Assembly: GCA_002422365.1 (NCBI GenBank)
Contig: DIUO01000030.1
Span: 1-16,636 of the forward strand
Length of the DNA: 16,636 nt
Origin: Proteobacteria bacterium UBA6156
Lineage (GTDB): Bacteria; Pseudomonadota; Alphaproteobacteria; UBA2136; UBA6156
Direction of reading: 5' to 3'
Shown here: piece after piece, positions 13,794 to 16,636 of the stretch
How the letters are laid out: every line of letters starts with the position of its first letter
Position numbering within the stretch: the stretch's first letter is position 1
Made by a program: the position numbers and the translations under genes
Notes under the pieces: generated by a model
Seen by the model: the letters and a program-made list of their open reading frames with translations, nothing else
Told to the model about the DNA's origin: nothing
The model's database searches: none

Positions 13794-14564
13794 TTACCAA
13801 TTCGCCTCTATCCACCCCACCGGCCGCACATATTTATATATCTTCTTCCACCCCTTCGCCGGCCACCGCCCCACCATCGCCTCATCCGGGTCCGGCTTGC
13901 CATGGAATACCGCAATCCGGCAACCTTCCGGCAGCGGCACATCCTGCCACCAGCGCATCGGCCAGGCGGGCAATAAATCTTCTTTAAACGAACAACACCA
14001 CCCCTTGGGCCAAAAGCGCTGCTGCCCCTTGCCCCCCAGCACGTCGGAAATAAACTCCTGCTCAATCCGAAATTCATGTTGATACAACCCCTCCGGGTCA
14101 GCCACAAAGCGGTCATAAATCTCCGGGTGCGCCCCCACCTTAAAGCGGAACACACTGGTATTGCCGATAGGGTGCCCATGAGCAGTCGTCTTCCCCAGCT
14201 TCGTCGGGTTCTCCCACACGCAATACATCCCGGGCTCATAGTCCCAAAACGCATCCAGGCTGCCGGTCAACACCAAATCCACATCCAGAAACAAGGCATC
14301 CCGGCCATTAAGGTCCGCCGCCAAATCCGTCTGCCACAGGCTCAGCTTTTTCCAGGGCTTCACGCTCAGGTGCTCCGGCACCCCGGGGAACGGCGGCAAC
14401 CCCCGGCAATCCACAGCCGCATCAATCCCCGTCACATCGTCGGTAAAGCACACCAGCCGCACCTCCCCGGTGGTGTGCTTGCGCACACCCTTCCACAACC
14501 GGTTCACATACTCCGGCCCGTAGCGGGTGCCCCATTTCATACAGAAAACAAGTTTTTCAGCCAT
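13794..14564 (-). CDS. Glycosyltransferase, GT-A type
   Basis: A 256-residue cytosolic protein that looks like a nucleotide-sugar glycosyltransferase of the GT8-like group. It has an N-terminal KLVFCMKWGTRYGPEYVNRL, VRLVCFTDD (about 36-43), and the metal-binding DxD motif as ALFLDVDLVLTGSLD (Asp94, Asp96), followed by GNTSVFRF and a late AVFHGKPDPDEAM. The substrate is unknown; surface polysaccharide or lipopolysaccharide decoration is likely for this kind of protein. It appears as a single gene, with only a weak ribosome binding site (AGG about 10 nt upstream of the ATG). The hairpin element at 13683-13793 begins immediately after its stop. Confidence 0.8.
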   Translation of the reverse strand: MAEKLVFCMKWGTRYGPEYVNRLWKGVRKHTTGEVRLVCFTDDVTGIDAAVDCRGLPPFPGVPEHLSVKPWKKLSLWQTDLAADLNGRDALFLDVDLVLTGSLDAFWDYEPGMYCVWENPTKLGKTTAHGHPIGNTSVFRFKVGAHPEIYDRFVADPEGLYQHEFRIEQEFISDVLGGKGQQRFWPKGWCCSFKEDLLPAWPMRWWQDVPLPEGCRIAVFHGKPDPDEAMVGRWPAKGWKKIYKYVRPVGWIEANW

Positions 14565-14610
14565 GCCAGCAACCTAGCACGCTCCGGCAAACACCTCTAC
14601 AGCCGTGCCC

Positions 14611-15129
14611 CTACAAGCGTGCCAATATCTTGCCCATGCCGCACCAGCCGGTCAGCCCGGCGTTCAGCAGGCCCGCCCCAATGCCCAGGCTGCCCAGCGC
14701 AAACCAGGGGCTCACCAGCAGCGCCAACAGGCTGAACACCCCCACCAGCAGCCCCACCACCACCTGCACCCGCCGCTCCAGCGGCAGGGTGTGCCAGCGG
14801 TCACGGTGGGCACGCTCCACCGGCAGCCCGGCCACCCGCCAGTAATTCATGCCCCCTGCTACAATCCGCACCTCTTCAATCTCCCCCAGCACACCGCAGG
14901 CCGTGCCGCTGCGCATGCCACTCTGGCACATCATCAGCGCCAGCTTGTCGCCCACCACCTGCCGCACCCGCGCGGGTGTCACCTTGTCCAGCGGAACATT
15001 GACCGCCCCCGCCACATGCTCGGCGGCAAACTCGGCCGGGCTCCGCACATCCACCAGCACCGCCCGCCCGCTTTGCAGCAGCGTATAGGCTTCATATACC
15101 CCCAAATCCATGCGCATACCCTTGCTCAT
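14611..15129 (-). CDS. ygaP: Rhodanese with DUF2892 membrane tail (YgaP-like)
   Basis: Membrane-anchored sulfurtransferase of the YgaP type, which carries sulfane sulfur as a persulfide. The 172-residue protein has an N-terminal rhodanese domain (about 8-105) with VLVDVRSPAEFAAEHVAGAVNVP and an active-site loop around Cys68 (MMCQSGMRS). The C-terminal DUF2892 domain (about 110-172) has two hydrophobic helices (VVVGLLVGVFSLLALL and FALGSLGIGAGLLNAGL) and the usual GWCGMGKIL ending. Its ATG overlaps the stop of the upstream regulator gene (ATGA), so the two are translationally coupled, as in the E. coli ygaVP operon. Confidence 0.9.
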   Translation of the reverse strand: MSKGMRMDLGVYEAYTLLQSGRAVLVDVRSPAEFAAEHVAGAVNVPLDKVTPARVRQVVGDKLALMMCQSGMRSGTACGVLGEIEEVRIVAGGMNYWRVAGLPVERAHRDRWHTLPLERRVQVVVGLLVGVFSLLALLVSPWFALGSLGIGAGLLNAGLTGWCGMGKILARL

Positions 15130-15455
15130 CGCGGCATCTCCTCACAATACGTTGCAGTTAAAACCTCTAATACCTTGGCCACCCGCGCATCGGCCAACGC
15201 ATAAAACACCTGTTGCCCCCGGCGCTCCGCCACCACCAGCGCCTCGCGCCGCAATTTGGCCAGCAGGTGGCTCACCACCGCCTGCTCGGCCCCCAGCACC
15301 TCCTGCAACGCGCTCACGTTAGCCTCACCCGCACTTAAGCGGCACAGCACCAGCAAGCGCTGCGGGTGGGCCAACGCCTTCAGCACGTCCGCCACCTCAC
15401 GCGCTTTCACCGCAAGCTGGGCGGGGTCGGCATCCATTCTCGGCTGTTGCGGCAT
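15126..15455 (-). CDS. ygaV: ArsR-family persulfide-responsive repressor (YgaV/BigR/SqrR-like)
   Basis: A 109-residue winged-helix regulator with an ArsR-type core (VLKALAHPQRLLVLCRL) and recognition helix AVVSHLLAKLRREALV (about 59-74). Cys38 and Cys104 occupy the two positions that form the tetrasulfide or disulfide switch in SqrR, BigR and YgaV, and the metal-site motif of classical ArsR proteins is absent. It is therefore expected to repress its own operon until sulfane sulfur or oxidants bridge the cysteines. The ATG at 15455 follows a perfect AGGAGG by 5 nt. The first gene of the operon with the rhodanese gene; its promoter lies inside an AT-rich inverted repeat, the likely autoregulatory operator. 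Confidence 0.9.
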   Translation of the reverse strand: MPQQPRMDADPAQLAVKAREVADVLKALAHPQRLLVLCRLSAGEANVSALQEVLGAEQAVVSHLLAKLRREALVVAERRGQQVFYALADARVAKVLEVLTATYCEEMPR

Positions 15456-15466
15456 CAGCGCCTCCT

Positions 15467-15492
15467 TTATATATAAAAAACTATATATATAA
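15467..15492. promoter_or_regulatory. AT-rich operator over the ygaV -10 box
   Basis: Inverted repeat TTATATATA (15467-15475) and TATATATAA (15484-15492), overlapping the minus-strand -10 box TATAGT (15485-15480). BigR-type regulators are known to bind AT-rich palindromes over the promoter, so this is the likely YgaV-like binding site. The matching -35 TTGACA reads on the minus strand from 15507 to 15502, with a 16-nt spacer. Confidence 0.6.
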
Positions 15493-15495
15493 TTC

Positions 15496-15526
15496 TTGAC
15501 ATGTCAACCCCACCCCATCCTATACT
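15496..15526 (+). promoter_or_regulatory. Promoter of the AhpD-like gene, with palindromic shared -35
   Basis: A perfect -35 TTGACA (15496-15501) and -10 TATACT (15521-15526), with a long 19-nt spacer. The -35 forms half of the perfect palindrome TTGACATGTCAA (15496-15507), whose other half is the perfect -35 of the divergent ygaV promoter. The two promoters therefore abut back to back, and the AhpD-like gene may share the persulfide regulation. Confidence 0.55.
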
Positions 15527-15551
15527 CGCGTATCAAGAAAGGACTCCCCGC

Positions 15552-15896
15552 ATGAAAGACTACCGCACCATCACCCAAAACATCAGCGCCGGCATCAAAG
15601 AATGGCGCACCACCCAGCCGGACGCCCAAGCCGCCTTCCACGCCCTCGCCAAAACCACCATGGCCCCGGGCGCACTGGATACCAAAACCAAAGAGCTCAT
15701 CGCCCTAGCCCTCGGCGTCGCCGCCCACTGCGACGGCTGCCTGGGCTTCCACACCCAGGCCTTAGCCCGCCTCGGTGCCACCAAGGACGAAGTCGCCGAA
15801 ACCCTCTCCGTCGCCGTCTACATGGGCGGCGGCCCCAGCCTCATGTACGCCGCCGACGCCATGACAGCCTTCCTCCAAGCCACCGAAACCCAGTAA
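15552..15896 (+). CDS. Carboxymuconolactone decarboxylase / AhpD-like protein
   Basis: A 114-residue all-helical protein of the CMD/AhpD family, with KELIALALGVAAHCDGCLGF followed by His67. The C-x2-C-x3-H arrangement (Cys60, Cys63, His67) is the redox-active site of AhpD-type peroxidase or disulfide-reductase proteins, so a role in thiol or peroxide chemistry is more likely than a true decarboxylase. The later GATKDEVAETLSVAVYMGGGPSLMYAADA fits the family. AAAGGA at 15538-15543 lies 8 nt before the ATG. It is divergent from ygaV, sharing a 96-bp region with back-to-back promoters, which points to co-regulation by reactive sulfur or oxidants. It is followed by a hairpin (15927-15943). Confidence 0.9.
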   Translation: MKDYRTITQNISAGIKEWRTTQPDAQAAFHALAKTTMAPGALDTKTKELIALALGVAAHCDGCLGFHTQALARLGATKDEVAETLSVAVYMGGGPSLMYAADAMTAFLQATETQ

Positions 15897-15926
15897 AACC
15901 ACAACAATCTATCCAGCAAAGCAAAA

Positions 15927-15943
15927 CCGCCCATTCTGGGCGG
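15927..15943. terminator. Terminator-like hairpin after the AhpD-like gene
   Basis: Stem CCGCCC / GGGCGG with loop ATTCT, 30 nt after the stop. There is no good T-run on the plus strand; on the minus strand TTTT follows (GGGCGGTTTTGC), so it may terminate transcription coming from rho. Confidence 0.45.
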
Positions 15944-15952
15944 CTGCGCCTT

Positions 15953-16076
15953 GACGGCATCCGGCGGGATGAGATTTTGATTTTCTCCGCAGGGGAGGAG
16001 TGGCGCAGTGTACAAGTCAGTACATAAGCCGCTCGTCACCAAGGAAAAATCAAAATATCGCCCGTCCGGTGTCGTC
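15953..16076. repeat. Long hairpin element, copy 2
   Basis: A 124-nt hairpin with paired blocks almost all along: 15953-15959 with 16070-16076, CCGG 15961-15964 with 16066-16069, ATTTTGATTTT (15974-15984) with 16046-16056, 15992-16000 with 16032-16040 (two mismatches), GGC 16002-16004 with 16028-16030, and TGTAC (16009-16013) with GTACA (16020-16024). The internal loop below the tip is GCA opposite AA, exactly as in copy 1, and the next pair is G-T here but A-T there. The right end is 2 nt from the rho stop codon. Stems differ from copy 1 in sequence and length; the tip is nearly identical. Confidence 0.65.
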
Positions 16077-16078
16077 AA

Positions 16079-16636
16079 TTATTGGTTCATGAAGCGGAAG
16101 AACTCAGCATTGGTTTTGGCTCGCTTCATCTTGTCCAAAAGGAACTCCATACTCTCCACAATCCCCATCGGCTGCAAAATCCGCCGCAGAATCCACACCT
16201 TCTGCAACTCGTCTTCGGTAAACAGCATTTCCTCGTGACGGGTGCTGCTCTTGCTGATGTCAATCGCCGGGTAAGTGCGCTTCTCCACCAGCTTGCGGTC
16301 CAGCGTAATTTCGCTGTTGCCGGTGCCCTTGAACTCTTCAAAAATCACTTCATCCATGCGGCTGCCGGTGTCAATCAAAGCGGTGGCGATAATCGTCAAA
16401 CTGCCGCCCTGCTCAATCTTCCGTGCGGCACCAAAAAAGCGCTTGGGCTTTTGCAACGCGTTAGCATCCACACCGCCGGTTAATACCTTGCCAGAACTCG
16501 GCACCACGGTGTTATACGCTCGCGCCAGCCTTGTCAGGCTGTCCAGCAAAATCACCACATCCTTGCCCATTTCCACCAGGCGCTTGGCTTTTTCAATCAC
16601 CATCTCGCTCACCTGCACGTGGCGGCTGGCGGGTTC
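16079..16636 (-). CDS. rho: Transcription termination factor Rho, C-terminal part (cut by window edge)
   Basis: RNA-dependent helicase that ends transcription. The visible 185 residues cover the C-terminal half of the ATPase core: EPASRHVQVSEMVIEKAKRLVE, VVILLDSLTRLARAYNTV (Walker B region), SSGKVLTGGVDANALQKPKR (Q-loop), and ARKIEQGGSLTIIATALIDTGSRMDEVIFEEFKGTGN (R-loop and arginine-finger region). It ends at the normal C-terminus (AEFFRFMNQ). The P-loop and RNA-binding N-domain lie beyond the right edge. The stop codon is 2 nt from hairpin element copy 2. Confidence 0.97.
   Translation of the reverse strand, partial: EPASRHVQVSEMVIEKAKRLVEMGKDVVILLDSLTRLARAYNTVVPSSGKVLTGGVDANALQKPKRFFGAARKIEQGGSLTIIATALIDTGSRMDEVIFEEFKGTGNSEITLDRKLVEKRTYPAIDISKSSTRHEEMLFTEDELQKVWILRRILQPMGIVESMEFLLDKMKRAKTNAEFFRFMNQ

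Noticed and set aside
1..16636. tRNA, rRNA or complete insertion sequence
   Set aside because: I saw no cloverleaf, no rRNA signature and no transposase motif on either strand.

Overview
The window reads as chromosomal housekeeping DNA from a GC-rich alphaproteobacterium. This is inferred from the gene families present (a bacterial Tim44-domain protein, gpsA and an EVE-domain gene in one run, HemJ-type protoporphyrinogen oxidase, MtgA, MltA, a BigR/YgaV-type persulfide regulator) and from high GC. I cannot name the genus. The given strand is C-rich over genes of both orientations, so the minus strand is probably the leading strand.

Layout. 1-246: left edge, an unassigned reading-frame tail, then a sigma70-like promoter. 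247-948 (+): BI-1/YccA-type membrane protein with its terminator. 1011-4195 (-): a run read as Tim44-domain protein, gpsA, a secreted protein with two cysteine-pair repeats, then an EVE-domain protein. 4294-5223 (-): hemC. 5372-7383 (+): hemJ, mtgA, mutM, closely spaced. 7380-8876 (-): a secreted, Cys-rich protein that resembles conjugation TraU-type proteins, with an AT-rich 5' end. 9007-10053 (+): tsaD. 10321-11454 (+): mltA. 11549-12280 (+): unrecognised basic protein. 12389-12748 (+): HIT/HINT protein. 12823-13515 (-): unrecognised acidic protein of lower GC. 13794-14564 (-): glycosyltransferase. 14611-15455 (-): ygaVP-like persulfide regulator and rhodanese. 15552-15896 (+): AhpD/carboxymuconolactone decarboxylase-like protein, divergent from the regulator. 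16079-16636 (-): C-terminal part of rho, cut by the window edge. No gene-free stretch exceeds 300 bases; the longest (13516-13793) holds a G-quadruplex-like motif and a long hairpin element.

Functional themes are tetrapyrrole synthesis (hemC, hemJ), cell wall polymerisation and turnover (mtgA, mltA), DNA and tRNA maintenance (mutM, tsaD), phospholipid precursor supply (gpsA), and reactive sulfur or redox stress (ygaVP plus the AhpD-like gene).

The most unusual signal is a pair of long hairpin elements (13683-13793 and 15953-16076). They share an almost identical apical core with a conserved asymmetric internal loop, but their stems differ in sequence while staying paired. Both lie within 0-2 nt of the stop codon of a minus-strand gene, in the same orientation. 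They look like a repeat family or structured 3'-end element that I do not recognise. Second-rank signals are the isolated TraU-like gene, the cysteine-pair repeat protein, a palindromic back-to-back promoter at 15467-15526, and promoter boxes that sit 6-7 nt from start codons and suggest leaderless transcripts.
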